Shown here piece by piece: positions 36,447-44,479 of a DNA stretch of 64,000 nucleotides (its first letter is position 1; every line of letters starts with the position of its first letter). Position numbers and translations under genes: made by a program. The notes beneath the pieces are model-generated. The model did not search any database. It worked only from the letters and a program-made list of their open reading frames with translations, and was not told the DNA's origin. The stretch is from Micrococcales bacterium (GTDB lineage Bacteria; Actinomycetota; Actinomycetes; Actinomycetales; Microbacteriaceae): the NCBI GenBank assembly GCA_024639965.1, contig JAHEGC010000006.1, forward strand, positions 6,796 through 70,795. Reading direction: 5' to 3'.

Positions 36447-37760
36447 TTAGTACTTGGCCTGGATGCGACCGGCAGCAGTTGCCCAGTCGATCTTTCCGGC
36501 GATGTACTCGGTTCCGGCAGCCCAGAACTCGGCGTTGACCTCGGTCGGCATCTGGTCAGATGCGTCGAATCCGAAGAACGCGGCGTCAGCCATCGTCTTA
36601 CCAACAGCCTGAGTCAGCTCGTTCGGGTAGAGCGAGTTGTCGAAGGTGGCGTGAGGCGAGACGAAGCTCGACTTGCCGGCCATGACGGTTCCGACCTGGT
36701 CCGAAGCGATGAACTGAGCGACCTTGGCAACGTCAGCGTCGATGTGGTCGGCGAAGACACCGAACGAGTCTCCACCACCGAGGACACCAGCGCCAGCGCC
36801 GTCCGACGGAGCGGGGAGCGGGAAGACACCGACGTGGGTGAAGTCACCAGCGGCGACCTCAGCCTTGATCGCGTCGGGGAAGAAGTCCGTGATGAACGAA
36901 CCCTGACGGATCATGAAGCACTGGCCAGCAGCCTGTCCACCGGTCTCGAAGAGAGGGGCGGTGTTTCCGAAGCCGTCGGTCGACATCGCTGCGCCACCAC
37001 CGTTGACGTTTCCGTCGGTGAGGAGGAGCGAAGCAACCTTGTCAACAGCCTTGGTAACCTCAGGCGAATCGAAGGTGACGTCACCGGTGATCCACTTGTT
37101 GTAGACCTCGGTTCCGTTGTAGTCGAGGACGTACTGCTCGAGCCAGTCAGTGAAGGCCCAACCGGTCGCGCCACCCGACTCGATGCCGGCGCAGAACGGG
37201 TAGCCCGAACCGTCAGCCTTGATCTGGTCGATGAGAGCGGTGAGCTCGGCGTCGGTCGTGGGGACCGTGTAGCCCGCAGCGGTGAACGCTTCGGGGTTGT
37301 AGAAGACGAGGGTCTTCACGTTGGCCGAGACGGGGAGACCGTAAAGCTTTCCGTCAGCAGCGACGTTGAGCGTGTCCCAACCAGGAACGAGCGTGCTGGT
37401 GGCGGCGGCGATGTCGAAGCCGGTCACCGAGTCAAGCGGGACAAGAACGCCGGCGTCAGCCTGCTTCTTGAGACCACCAGGCTGGGGCCACATTCCGATG
37501 TCAGGGGTGTCGCCAGCGGCGATCTTGGCCTGAATGTCGGTGTCGAACGAGGCGAGCGAGGTGAAGGTGACCTTAACTCCGCTGGTCTTCGACCATTCGT
37601 CGAGCTCAGCCTGGAACGCAGCGGTCTGGGCCTCACCGTATCCACCGAAGATGGTGACTTCACCGTCACCGGCGGGCGCCGAAGCGGCACATCCGGTGAG
37701 GGCAAGACCGGTAGCGGCAACCGCGGCGGCTGCTACCGAAAAGCGAATCGCTTTCTTCAT
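36447..37760 (-). CDS. Sugar ABC transporter substrate-binding lipoprotein
   Basis: A 437-residue extracytoplasmic solute-binding protein, family 1. The signal peptide ends in the lipobox LTGC near residue 24, so it is lipid-anchored. The mature protein shows the family's VTIFGGYGEAQTAAFQAEL opening and the PDIGMWPQPG and LYGLPVSANVKTLVFYNPEAF segments. AAGGAC precedes the ATG. It is the first gene of a transporter unit with two permeases and no ATPase; an MsiK-like shared ATPase elsewhere is probable. Control by a LacI-type protein is indicated by the upstream sites. Confidence 0.94.
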   Translation of the reverse strand: MKKAIRFSVAAAAVAATGLALTGCAASAPAGDGEVTIFGGYGEAQTAAFQAELDEWSKTSGVKVTFTSLASFDTDIQAKIAAGDTPDIGMWPQPGGLKKQADAGVLVPLDSVTGFDIAAATSTLVPGWDTLNVAADGKLYGLPVSANVKTLVFYNPEAFTAAGYTVPTTDAELTALIDQIKADGSGYPFCAGIESGGATGWAFTDWLEQYVLDYNGTEVYNKWITGDVTFDSPEVTKAVDKVASLLLTDGNVNGGGAAMSTDGFGNTAPLFETGGQAAGQCFMIRQGSFITDFFPDAIKAEVAAGDFTHVGVFPLPAPSDGAGAGVLGGGDSFGVFADHIDADVAKVAQFIASDQVGTVMAGKSSFVSPHATFDNSLYPNELTQAVGKTMADAAFFGFDASDQMPTEVNAEFWAAGTEYIAGKIDWATAAGRIQAKY

Positions 37761-37813
37761 TACTTGTCCTTTCAAGTGTTACAGCGGTCACGATTGAGCA
37801 CGCTGCTTCTCCA

Positions 37814-37841
37814 ATCTAAGACAGCCGACACCTTTTCGTAA
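37814..37841 (-). promoter_or_regulatory. Promoter of the sugar ABC operon
   Basis: On the minus strand TTACGA (37841-37836) and TTAGAT (37819-37814) with a 16-base spacer form a plausible -35/-10 pair, giving a leader of about 50 bases that ends in the AAGGAC ribosome-binding site. The LacI-type sites lie directly upstream. Confidence 0.5.
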
Positions 37842-37849
37842 GGGGTTTC

Positions 37850-37873
37850 GGTAACGTTTTGGAAACGCTTTCA
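37850..37873. promoter_or_regulatory. Two adjacent LacI-type operator sites upstream of the sugar ABC operon
   Basis: TGAAAGCGTTTCCA on the minus strand (37860-37873) fits the LacI/CcpA consensus TGWAANCGNTNWCA at all but one of the defined positions. It is abutted by GGTAACGTTTTG (37850-37861), whose centre is the AACGTT palindrome. The pair lies just upstream of the -35 box. Confidence 0.65.
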
Positions 37874-37912
37874 CCCTTTATTTGTAAGGACATTAGGTTT
37901 TTCACGCAAGCG

Positions 37913-37924
37913 CAAAACGTTACC
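37913..37924. promoter_or_regulatory. Distal copy of the AACGTT operator, in opposite orientation
   Basis: CAAAACGTTACC is the exact reverse complement of the 12 bases at 37850-37861. The two centres are 63 bases apart, close to six helical turns, which would suit repression by looping. Confidence 0.5.
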
Positions 37925-37974
37925 CGCGTTTGGGCAAAAACCATGACGATCGCGATCGCTTCCGACCATGGCGG

Positions 37975-38252
37975 CTGAGCGCAGCGCAGCGAATTCGTTG
38001 GGGGCAGCCAACACGTTTTCTCTAAGAATGGACCTGAGGGCGCGAGAGTCCTGCGGACTCTCGCGTCTGAGCGCAGCGAAGCGAATTCGTTGGGGGCAGC
38101 CAACACGTTTTCTCTAAGAGTGGACCTGAGGGGCATGGCAGTCCAGTGGACTGCCATGTTTGGCACGCTGTACCGCTGTCTAAGAGTGGACCTGCGGGGC
38201 ATGGCAGTCCAGTGGACTGCCATGTTTGGCACGCTGTACCGCTGTCTAAGAG
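37975..38252 (-). repeat. Tandem array repeating the 3' end of the tRNA-Ala gene, with palindromes
   Basis: Downstream of the tRNA, the end of the T arm plus acceptor strand and discriminator (CAGGTCCA), followed by CTCTTAGA, recur at 38179, 38113 and 38021 (the last with one change), as well as at the tRNA itself. Two 66-base units (38113-38178, 38179-38244) are identical except for one base and each holds a perfect 12-base-arm palindrome (38134-38158, 38200-38224). A 92-base unit (38021-38112) holds a different palindrome with 11-base arms (38041-38065). A truncated unit (37975-38020) repeats the second half of that one. The open frames here are by-products of the 66-base period, a multiple of three. 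The rest of the 490-base gap holds the operators described. Confidence 0.9.
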
Positions 38253-38325
38253 TGGACCTGAGGGGACTCGAACCCCTGACCCCCTGCATGCCATGCAGGT
38301 GCGCTACCAGCTGCGCCACAGGCCC
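38253..38325 (-). tRNA. tRNA-Ala (anticodon GGC)
   Basis: A complete 73-base cloverleaf. The acceptor stem is GGGCCTG with CAGGTCC, including the G3-U70 pair that defines alanine identity. The anticodon stem CCTGC/GCAGG closes the loop ATGGCAT, giving anticodon GGC. The T arm is AGGGG-TTCGAGT-CCCCT. The discriminator is A and CCA is not encoded. It is followed by the tandem array that repeats its 3' end. Confidence 0.97.
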
Positions 38326-38386
38326 ATGTCGCCCCTGAGGGCAACTCGTTCAGATTACTAGTCTGTGTACCCCGATACAAATCACG

Positions 38387-38758
38387 CTATTTGGGCGTGG
38401 AGTGGACCGTGACGGGGATGACGGGGCAGTCATGCCAGAGTCGTTCGAGACCGTAGAAGAGGCGTTCTTCTTCGTGGAAGATGTGCGCTACGACGTCGCC
38501 GTAGTCGAGGAGGATCCACCGACCAAGGTCGCGTCCTTCACGTCGTAGTGCCTTGCGCCCTGCTGCGAGAAGCGTGTCTTCGATTTCGTCGGCGATCGCC
38601 TGAACGTTTCGCTCGTTGAGGCCCGTGACAATGACGAAGGCGTCAACTATTCCGAGAGGTCCGCTGACGTCGAGTGCGACGATGTCGGATCCTTGCTTCT
38701 CGTCTGCCGCGCTGGCGATAAGGGCGACGAGGTCGATGGATTCTTGAGTGGCGGGCAC
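38387..38758 (-). CDS. rsfS: Ribosome silencing factor RsfS
   Basis: A 123-residue RsfS/Iojap protein. The ALDVSGPLGIVDAFVIVTGLNERNVQAIADEIED stretch carries the family pattern, and GRWILLDYGDVVAHIFHEEERLFYGLERLW is its C-terminal half. It binds uL14 and blocks subunit joining during starvation. It starts with GTG and lies 8 bases after an anchored protein gene at the end of the proB-proA-nadD unit, the usual nadD-rsfS neighbourhood. Confidence 0.95.
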   Translation of the reverse strand: MPATQESIDLVALIASAADEKQGSDIVALDVSGPLGIVDAFVIVTGLNERNVQAIADEIEDTLLAAGRKALRREGRDLGRWILLDYGDVVAHIFHEEERLFYGLERLWHDCPVIPVTVHSTPK

Positions 38759-38766
38759 GAAATTCC

Positions 38767-39360
38767 TTAGATGAGTTTGGTGACGATGGCAACGACGACG
38801 AGTGCGACGACGAGGAGTCCGAGAAATGCGGCGAATCCGGCGGAAATTCCTTGGCCGACGGAGGGAATTCGGCGCTTTTCGTCGATTGGCGCCGCGCGAC
38901 CGATGATGGAGAGGGCTTCGGTTGCACGACGGGGAATGCCGGGCTGGTGCGATTCCGCACTCGCATCGATCGGCCCTCGGGGAATGCGTTCCACGGGAAA
39001 ATCGACGATCTGGATGGGTCCGGTGAGGAGAATTTCTCCGGTCCCGTCAATCGGCCCGGTGATTTCGCCGGTCGGGAATGTTTCCACGTGGAGGGTCGTG
39101 ACCGCAATTCCGCTCGTGCCGACGGTCGGTGCGCCCAGCGCGTTCGGCGTCCAGTCGGTTGACGTCGTGGGCATTTCGGTTTCTACAATCGCCCCGGTTC
39201 GGCGGAGCGAGCGGCGGGACGGCAATTCCCCCGTCGGCGACATCGACTGTTCGGGGGCGGGCATCGAAAAGGTCGAGGGTGCCGTTTGAGCGCGTTCCGC
39301 CGCTTCGCGCGCTTCCCGTTGTGCGCGGCGACTCGGCAGGGAGTTTGTCAGGTCGCTCAT
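38767..39360 (-). CDS. Tail-anchored protein of unknown function between nadD and rsfS
   Basis: A 197-residue protein. The N-terminal region has [14 protein letters not shown], an Arg/Glu-rich stretch, and a second SRRSLRRTG motif; the middle is low in charge and rich in Thr, Gly and Ile with repeated GPI-type steps ([20 protein letters not shown]). One membrane helix closes the protein (about residues 172-195). It is coupled to nadD by ATGA. Proteins of this architecture occur at the same place in related actinobacteria, but no function is known to me. Confidence 0.7.
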   Translation of the reverse strand: MSDLTNSLPSRRAQREAREAAERAQTAPSTFSMPAPEQSMSPTGELPSRRSLRRTGAIVETEMPTTSTDWTPNALGAPTVGTSGIAVTTLHVETFPTGEITGPIDGTGEILLTGPIQIVDFPVERIPRGPIDASAESHQPGIPRRATEALSIIGRAAPIDEKRRIPSVGQGISAGFAAFLGLLVVALVVVAIVTKLI

Positions 39361-39956
39361 GTGGACTCACGATACAACGAGTGCTTGGCGATGTACTGAA
39401 CGACGCCGTCAGGCACGAGATACCACACGGGTGAACCCGAGTTGACCCGGGCGCGACAGTCGGTGGACGAAATCGCCAGCGCAGGGATTTCGAGGTGGCT
39501 GACGTGCTCCGCGGGTAGGCCCGTGAGCGAGAGCGTGTGGCCCGGACGGGTGACCGCGACGAAGTGGGCGAATTCCCAGGCCTGGTCGATGTCTTTCCAC
39601 TCCAGAATTTGAGCAATCGCGTCGGCACCCGAAATGAAGTACAGGTCGGCGTCGGGATAATGGCGACGAAGATCGCGAAGTGTGTCGACGGTGTAGGTCG
39701 GTCCGACGCGGTCGATGTCCACCCGCGACACAGTGAAGCGCGGGTTCGATGCCGTCGCGATGACGGTCATGAGGTAGCGGTGCTCCCCCTCCGTGACGAC
39801 GCGTTTGAGGTACGGCTCGCCGGTGGGAACGAAGATGACCTCGTCGAGCGCGAAGTGCGTCGCAACCTCGCTCGCAGCGACGAGGTGGCCGTGGTGAATC
39901 GGGTCGAACGTTCCACCCATCACGCCAATGCGGCGTCGGGCGGTCGCTCCCGTCAC
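39357..39956 (-). CDS. nadD: Nicotinate-nucleotide adenylyltransferase
   Basis: A 199-residue Nad[16 protein letters not shown] contains the nucleotidyltransferase HxGH motif, and [16 protein letters not shown] holds the ISSTxxR signature. It adenylates nicotinate mononucleotide in NAD synthesis. GTG start. It lies 8 bases downstream of a small membrane gene and is coupled by a 4-base overlap to the next gene. Confidence 0.96.
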   Translation of the reverse strand: MTGATARRRIGVMGGTFDPIHHGHLVAASEVATHFALDEVIFVPTGEPYLKRVVTEGEHRYLMTVIATASNPRFTVSRVDIDRVGPTYTVDTLRDLRRHYPDADLYFISGADAIAQILEWKDIDQAWEFAHFVAVTRPGHTLSLTGLPAEHVSHLEIPALAISSTDCRARVNSGSPVWYLVPDGVVQYIAKHSLYREST

Positions 39957-39964
39957 CGAGAGCC

Positions 39965-40135
39965 CTAGTGCGCGTTCTTCCCGCTGCTGCGGTGCGGGTT
40001 ACGGTGAGCGACGTCGCGGTTTGCGAGAACGACAACGGCGAGGGCGATGAACCCGGTGGCGAAAATCCCCGCCCACACGATCGGCGGGAAGACGAGGGGC
40101 GCGAGCTCCTCGGCGGCGCGAATGACGGTGTTCAC
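39965..40135 (-). CDS. Small membrane protein, 56 residues, between proA and nadD
   Basis: A short frame in the 215-base gap between proA and nadD. It starts with GTG (40133-40135), GGGAG lies 6 bases upstream, and it encodes an amphipathic start ([16 protein letters not shown]), one membrane helix (about residues 18-38: [20 protein letters not shown]) and a basic, His/Asn-rich tail ([17 protein letters not shown]). Its stop is 8 bases before the nadD start, which fits operon spacing. The function is unknown. Confidence 0.75.
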   Translation of the reverse strand: MNTVIRAAEELAPLVFPPIVWAGIFATGFIALAVVVLANRDVAHRNPHRSSGKNAH

Positions 40136-40171
40136 AGTGTGCTCCCAACTACAGGCTTGATGCCTCTAAGA

Positions 40172-41422
40172 CTACCTGCGCCACTGCCCATTTCCGCGCA
40201 CAATCCACTTCGTGCTCGTCAATTCGGGGAGCCCCATCGGGCCGCGCGCATGCAGCTTTTGGGTCGAAATGCCCACCTCAGCGCCGAAACCGAATTCTCC
40301 ACCGTCCGTGAAGCGGCTGGAGGCATTGACCATGACGACCGCGGAATCGACGTCGGCGAGAAACCGTTCGGCGTTGGCCATGTCGTTGGTGATGATCGAA
40401 TCGGTGTGATGGGTGGAGTATCGGCGGATGTGCTCGATAGCGTCGTCGAGCGAATCGACAATCTTCACGGCGAGATCCATCGACAAGTATTCGTGACCCC
40501 AATCGGCCTCGGTCGCGCTCACGGATTTCGGAAATATCGCGTGAGTTCGGTCGTCGGCGTGAATCGTGACGCCGGATTCGTCGAGCCGAGCAAGGATTTC
40601 GGGGAGAAGCCGCTCCGCCGCGTCGCGGTGCACGAGAAGGGCTTCGAGCGCGTTGCACACACCGACGCGTTGAGTCTTCGCGTTGTGAACGATGTCGTTC
40701 GCCATGTCGAGGTCGGCCGATTCATCGAGAAAGATGTGTACAACCCCGGCGCCCGTTTCGATGACGGGAACACTCGAATCGGAGACGACAGCCGAGATGA
40801 GCGCCGCGCTCCCCCTAGGCACCAGCACGTCAACGTATCCGCGCGCGTTCATGAGTCGCTGGGCTCCGTCACGACCGAATTCATCGATTGACTGCACCGC
40901 GGCGCGCGGAAGTCCGCTGGCTTCGAGAGCGTCTCCGATCACGTCGACCAGCACCGCGTTCGACGACTCCGCTGCGCTCCCGCCACGAAGCACAGCGACG
41001 TTGCCGCTCTTGATGAGGATCGCGGCGAGGTCGACGGTCACATTGGGTCGTGCTTCATAAATCGCACCGACGACCCCGAACGGAACACGAACCTGGCTCA
41101 GTTGGAGACCGTTGGGGAGCGTACTCCCTCGCAAAACTTCGCCAATCGGGTCGGGCAGCGCGATAATGTCACGCACCGCATCCGCCAGCGAGGTGACGCG
41201 AGCTGGCGAAAGACGGAGTCGGTCGAGGAGCCCGTCGTCTAGACCGTTCGACTTGCCCCGAGCGAGGTCGTCCGCGTTCGCTGCAACAATTCGATCGGAA
41301 TTCGCGATGAGTGCGGCGGCCACCGCGTTAAGAGCAGCGTTTTTGACCGTGGTCGAGGTGCGCGCGAGTTCGACCGATGCGGTGCGAGCATTCTCGAGAA
41401 TGGCGAGGAAGCGGTCGGTCAT
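40172..41422 (-). CDS. proA: Glutamate-5-semialdehyde dehydrogenase (gamma-glutamyl phosphate reductase)
   Basis: A 416-residue ProA with the ALDH-like fold. RVPFGVVGAIYEARPNVTVD, the QRVGVCNALEALLVH cysteine region (catalytic Cys) and the terminal GPMGLPELTSTKWIV are all typical. It reduces gamma-glutamyl phosphate to glutamate semialdehyde, the second step of proline synthesis. It follows proB after 9 bases, so the two are in one operon. Confidence 0.96.
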   Translation of the reverse strand: MTDRFLAILENARTASVELARTSTTVKNAALNAVAAALIANSDRIVAANADDLARGKSNGLDDGLLDRLRLSPARVTSLADAVRDIIALPDPIGEVLRGSTLPNGLQLSQVRVPFGVVGAIYEARPNVTVDLAAILIKSGNVAVLRGGSAAESSNAVLVDVIGDALEASGLPRAAVQSIDEFGRDGAQRLMNARGYVDVLVPRGSAALISAVVSDSSVPVIETGAGVVHIFLDESADLDMANDIVHNAKTQRVGVCNALEALLVHRDAAERLLPEILARLDESGVTIHADDRTHAIFPKSVSATEADWGHEYLSMDLAVKIVDSLDDAIEHIRRYSTHHTDSIITNDMANAERFLADVDSAVVMVNASSRFTDGGEFGFGAEVGISTQKLHARGPMGLPELTSTKWIVRGNGQWRR

Positions 41423-41431
41423 GGTGCCAGT

Positions 41432-42214
41432 TTAGGTGCGCCCCGCGGCCTCAAACCAGGTTCCGACGGGCTCGCCAGCGAGTGCCGGGCCAACATTCGC
41501 CGCCGAGGTGAGGATGACGGGAACACCCGCGTGCGTCGCGTGAATGGCGGCGCCCACCTTGGTCTCTGCACCTCCGGTGCCGACGCCCGGAACGACATCG
41601 CCGATCTGAACGCCCGCGAGGTCGTCCCCGTAGGTGACAAATTCAATGGGCTCCGCATCGGGTTCTCCCGGCGGGCGCGAATACAGCGCGTCAACATCGC
41701 TGAGCAACACCAGCAAATCGGCGTCGACGAGTTCTGCAACCAGTGCCGCCAAGCGGTCGTTATCCCCGAATCGAATTTCGCTCGTGGCCACGGTGTCGTT
41801 CTCGTTGACGATCGGTAGGAAGCGGAGGCTGAGCAGCTTCTCCATCGCCGCGCGCGCGTTCGCTCGAGTGTTCTGCTGTTCAAGGTCGCCCGCGGTGAGC
41901 AGCACCTGAGCGGCGACAATTCCGAACGCATCGAGTGCGTCTTGGTATCGGACCATGAGCATCGTCTGACCGACGGCCGCCGCCGCCTGCTCGGTAACGA
42001 GGTCGTGGGTGGGGCGGGCCTCGAGCCCGAAGTGTGGCAGGGCGGTGGCAATCGCGCCCGACGACACGAGAATCGCTTCGACACCGCGGCCGTGTGCGGC
42101 GGCAAGGGCGTTGACAATCGTCGTCAACTGGCCGACGTTGTCACCGCTGATCGACGACGATCCGACTTTCACGACTATTCGCTTCGCCGCGGCGACTTCA
42201 CTCCGACTTGCCAC
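41432..42214 (-). CDS. proB: Glutamate 5-kinase without PUA domain
   Basis: A 260-residue amino-acid-kinase-fold protein: [13 protein letters not shown] at the N-terminus, [10 protein letters not shown], the [11 protein letters not shown] substrate loop and [14 protein letters not shown]. It phosphorylates glutamate in the first step of proline synthesis. The C-terminal PUA domain of the Escherichia coli enzyme is absent; single-domain forms exist elsewhere and remain active. GTG at 42214 lies inside the 3' end of obgE (17-base overlap) with GGAGAG just before it, so translation is coupled. Confidence 0.94.
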   Translation of the reverse strand: MASRSEVAAAKRIVVKVGSSSISGDNVGQLTTIVNALAAAHGRGVEAILVSSGAIATALPHFGLEARPTHDLVTEQAAAAVGQTMLMVRYQDALDAFGIVAAQVLLTAGDLEQQNTRANARAAMEKLLSLRFLPIVNENDTVATSEIRFGDNDRLAALVAELVDADLLVLLSDVDALYSRPPGEPDAEPIEFVTYGDDLAGVQIGDVVPGVGTGGAETKVGAAIHATHAGVPVILTSAANVGPALAGEPVGTWFEAAGRT

Positions 42215-43718
42215 TGCTCTCCTCGTCACTCCAGAGCCCTGCCGCCCGTTCACGCTCAAGCTCGTCGCGTGCCGCGGTCTTAGCGTCCATTCTTTCCTTG
42301 TACGACTGGCGTTTTTGCACACGGGTCGCACGGTTGTTGAGGTCGAGGCGCGAATCGGTTCCGCGCGGGCTCGTCATGAGCTCGGCAACGCTGGTGAGAG
42401 TCGGCTCCCAATCGAAGGCGAATCGGTCGCCCTCCCCGATGTACACCGTCGCGCCGGGCACCGCACCGGCCTTGTAGAGGTGGTCGTCGAGGTCAATCTT
42501 CGCAAGTCGATCGCTGAGGTACCCGACCGCTTCGTCGTTGTTGAAGTCGGTTTGCTGAACCCATCGCTCGGGTTTCGCGCCGCGAACGCGGTAGGTGATG
42601 TCGTCACCGCGATGTTCGACGAGAACCGTGATCTCGTTCTCCCTGACCGGGCGCGGGCGGATGACAATTCGCTCACGCTCGACGGCCGCGTCGCGCTCGG
42701 CGCGTTCGGCACCGACGATCTGGCCGATTCGGAGGGTGAACTCGCGAAGTCCCTGGTGCGTGGCGGTCGACACCGCGAACACCTCGAGTCCCTTCGCTTC
42801 GAATTCGGCGCGCACGAACTCGGCGAGTTCGGCCGCTTCGGGAACGTCGACCTTGTTGAGAACGGCCACCTGCGGGCGCTCGATCAGCGGCGTCGCGCCC
42901 TCGGGAACGGGGTAGGCAGCGAGCTCGGCGAGAATGACCTCATAGTCCGATATCGGGTCACGGCCCGGGTCGAGCGTCGCGCAGTCGATGACGTGCACGA
43001 GGACACGACAGCGCTCGACGTGACGGAGGAAGTCGAGGCCGAGGCCCTTCCCCTCGGATGCCCCTTCGATGAGACCGGGCACATCGGCGATTGTGTATCG
43101 ATACTGTTCGACATCGACGACGCCGAGGTTGGGGTGAAGCGTGGTGAAGGGGTAATCGGCGATCTTCGGCTTCGCGGCGGACACCGCAGCGACGAGCGAC
43201 GACTTCCCCGCGGAGGGGTAGCCCACAAGGGCGACATCGGCGACGGTTTTGAGCTCAAGGACGATGTCGCCCTCGAATCCCATGGTTCCGAGAAGGGCGA
43301 ATCCGGGCGCCTTGCGCTTGAGCGAGGCGAGTGCCGCATTGCCGAGTCCGCCCTGACCTCCAGGCGCGACGACGAATTCCATCCCCGGTTGATCGAGGTC
43401 GACAATCTGTACGCCCTCGACATCTTTGACGACAGTGCCGACGGGAACGGGGAGCACGAGCGCTTCGCCCTTGTGCCCGCTGCGATGGTCGCCCATTCCG
43501 AACCCACCGTTCTCACTGGAACGGTGCGGTCGGTAGTGGAAGTCGAGGAGGGTGGTGACCTGAGGGTCGGAAACGAGGACGATGTCGCCGCCGTTGCCGC
43601 CGTTGCCGCCGTCGGGGCCGGCGAGGGGTTTGAACTTTTCGCGACGGACCGAGACGCAACCGTTACCGCCGTGCCCGGCACGAAGGTGCACGGTTACTTC
43701 ATCGACGAACGAGACCAT
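42198..43718 (-). CDS. obgE: GTPase Obg
   Basis: A 506-residue protein with the glycine-rich Obg fold ([26 protein letters not shown]), the G domain ([10 protein letters not shown] for G1, [10 protein letters not shown] for G3, NKVD for G4), and a C-terminal OCT domain followed by a charged tail. It acts in assembly of the large ribosomal subunit and stress signalling. It follows rplU-rpmA, the standard context, with a small hairpin in between. Confidence 0.97.
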   Translation of the reverse strand: MVSFVDEVTVHLRAGHGGNGCVSVRREKFKPLAGPDGGNGGNGGDIVLVSDPQVTTLLDFHYRPHRSSENGGFGMGDHRSGHKGEALVLPVPVGTVVKDVEGVQIVDLDQPGMEFVVAPGGQGGLGNAALASLKRKAPGFALLGTMGFEGDIVLELKTVADVALVGYPSAGKSSLVAAVSAAKPKIADYPFTTLHPNLGVVDVEQYRYTIADVPGLIEGASEGKGLGLDFLRHVERCRVLVHVIDCATLDPGRDPISDYEVILAELAAYPVPEGATPLIERPQVAVLNKVDVPEAAELAEFVRAEFEAKGLEVFAVSTATHQGLREFTLRIGQIVGAERAERDAAVERERIVIRPRPVRENEITVLVEHRGDDITYRVRGAKPERWVQQTDFNNDEAVGYLSDRLAKIDLDDHLYKAGAVPGATVYIGEGDRFAFDWEPTLTSVAELMTSPRGTDSRLDLNNRATRVQKRQSYKERMDAKTAARDELERERAAGLWSDEESSGKSE

Positions 43719-43749
43719 GTGTCACCTCCCGGGGCTGAAAATGCGACAA

Positions 43750-43767
43750 GGCGGGCCGAAGCCCGCC
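43750..43767 (-). terminator. Short hairpin between rpmA and obgE
   Basis: GGCGGGC-TTCG-GCCCGCC on the minus strand: a 7-base GC stem closed by a stable UUCG tetraloop, 18 bases after the rpmA stop. No T-run follows, so partial termination between the ribosomal protein genes and obgE is more likely than complete termination. Confidence 0.6.
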
Positions 43768-43784
43768 CCGCCGACGTTGAAAAC

Positions 43785-44039
43785 TTAGGCGTTCTCGACG
43801 ATGTTGACGACCTTGCGGCCGCCCTTCGCGCCGAACTGAACGGCTCCCGCGATGAGAGCGAAGAGCGTGTCGTCACCACCACGACCGACGCCGGCGCCGG
43901 GGTGGAAGTGGGTGCCGCGCTGGCGGACGATGATTTCGCCGGCCTTGACGACCTGGCCGCCGAAGCGCTTGACGCCGAGGTACTGGGGGTTTGAGTCGCG
44001 TCCGTTACGAGTGGACGACGCTCCCTTTTTGTGTGCCAT
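43785..44039 (-). CDS. rpmA: Large ribosomal subunit protein bL27
   Basis: An 84-residue L27. It begins [16 protein letters not shown], with the flexible N-terminal arm that reaches the peptidyl transferase centre; no N-terminal cleavage extension of the Firmicutes type is present. [20 protein letters not shown] is the conserved core. It lies 20 bases after rplU. Confidence 0.98.
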   Translation of the reverse strand: MAHKKGASSTRNGRDSNPQYLGVKRFGGQVVKAGEIIVRQRGTHFHPGAGVGRGGDDTLFALIAGAVQFGAKGGRKVVNIVENA

Positions 44040-44059
44040 TGTCGGTGTTCTCCCTGGAC

Positions 44060-44368
44060 TTACTTGATGCTGGTGACCTTGACGCGGGTGAGGTCAGCGC
44101 GGAAACCCTGACGCTTGTGGTACCCGGTCTTGTTCTTGAACTTGTGAATGATGATCTTCGGTCCGCGGAGGTCCTCGAGGATTTCAGCGGTGACCGTCAC
44201 CTTGGAGAGCACTGCGGCGTTCGACTCGACCTTGTCTCCGTCGACGAGGAGAACGGGAGCGAGCGAGATGGTGCCCTTGTCATCGGCCTGGATGCGGTCG
44301 ACCGTGAGAATGGTGCCAACTTCGACCTTCTCCTGTCGCCCTCCGGCGCGCACGATTGCGTAAACCAC
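44060..44368 (-). CDS. rplU: Large ribosomal subunit protein bL21
   Basis: A 102-residue L21: [17 protein letters not shown] opening and [20 protein letters not shown] end are diagnostic. The start is GTG at 44368, with AAGGAC at normal distance upstream; a longer frame to 44425 is not supported by homology. First gene of the rplU-rpmA-obgE unit, transcribed after rne with 111 bases in between. Confidence 0.97.
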   Translation of the reverse strand: MVYAIVRAGGRQEKVEVGTILTVDRIQADDKGTISLAPVLLVDGDKVESNAAVLSKVTVTAEILEDLRGPKIIIHKFKNKTGYHKRQGFRADLTRVKVTSIK

Positions 44369-44479
44369 GGTGATGTCCTTTCGAAAAACCTTGTGCGTGC
44401 CGCGAAACGAGGCATGACGCACCAAACGTCAAGAATAGCCGAGAAACTCGGTGGAGGCAAATCCAGCGCCCCCGATGAG

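Noticed and set aside
37975-38252. CRISPR array.
   Set aside because: Repeats are long and contiguous, have no unique spacers, and copy a tRNA end. No cas genes are in the window.
38090-38338. Repeated open frames with a 22-residue period in the tRNA-Ala array, on both strands.
   Set aside because: The 66-base unit is a multiple of three, so any frame stays open and repeats. The frames run into the tRNA itself, so they are not coding.
42009-43994. A 661-codon plus-strand open frame opposite proB-obgE-rpmA.
   Set aside because: It crosses three essential genes that are certain from their motifs. Composition bias explains it.
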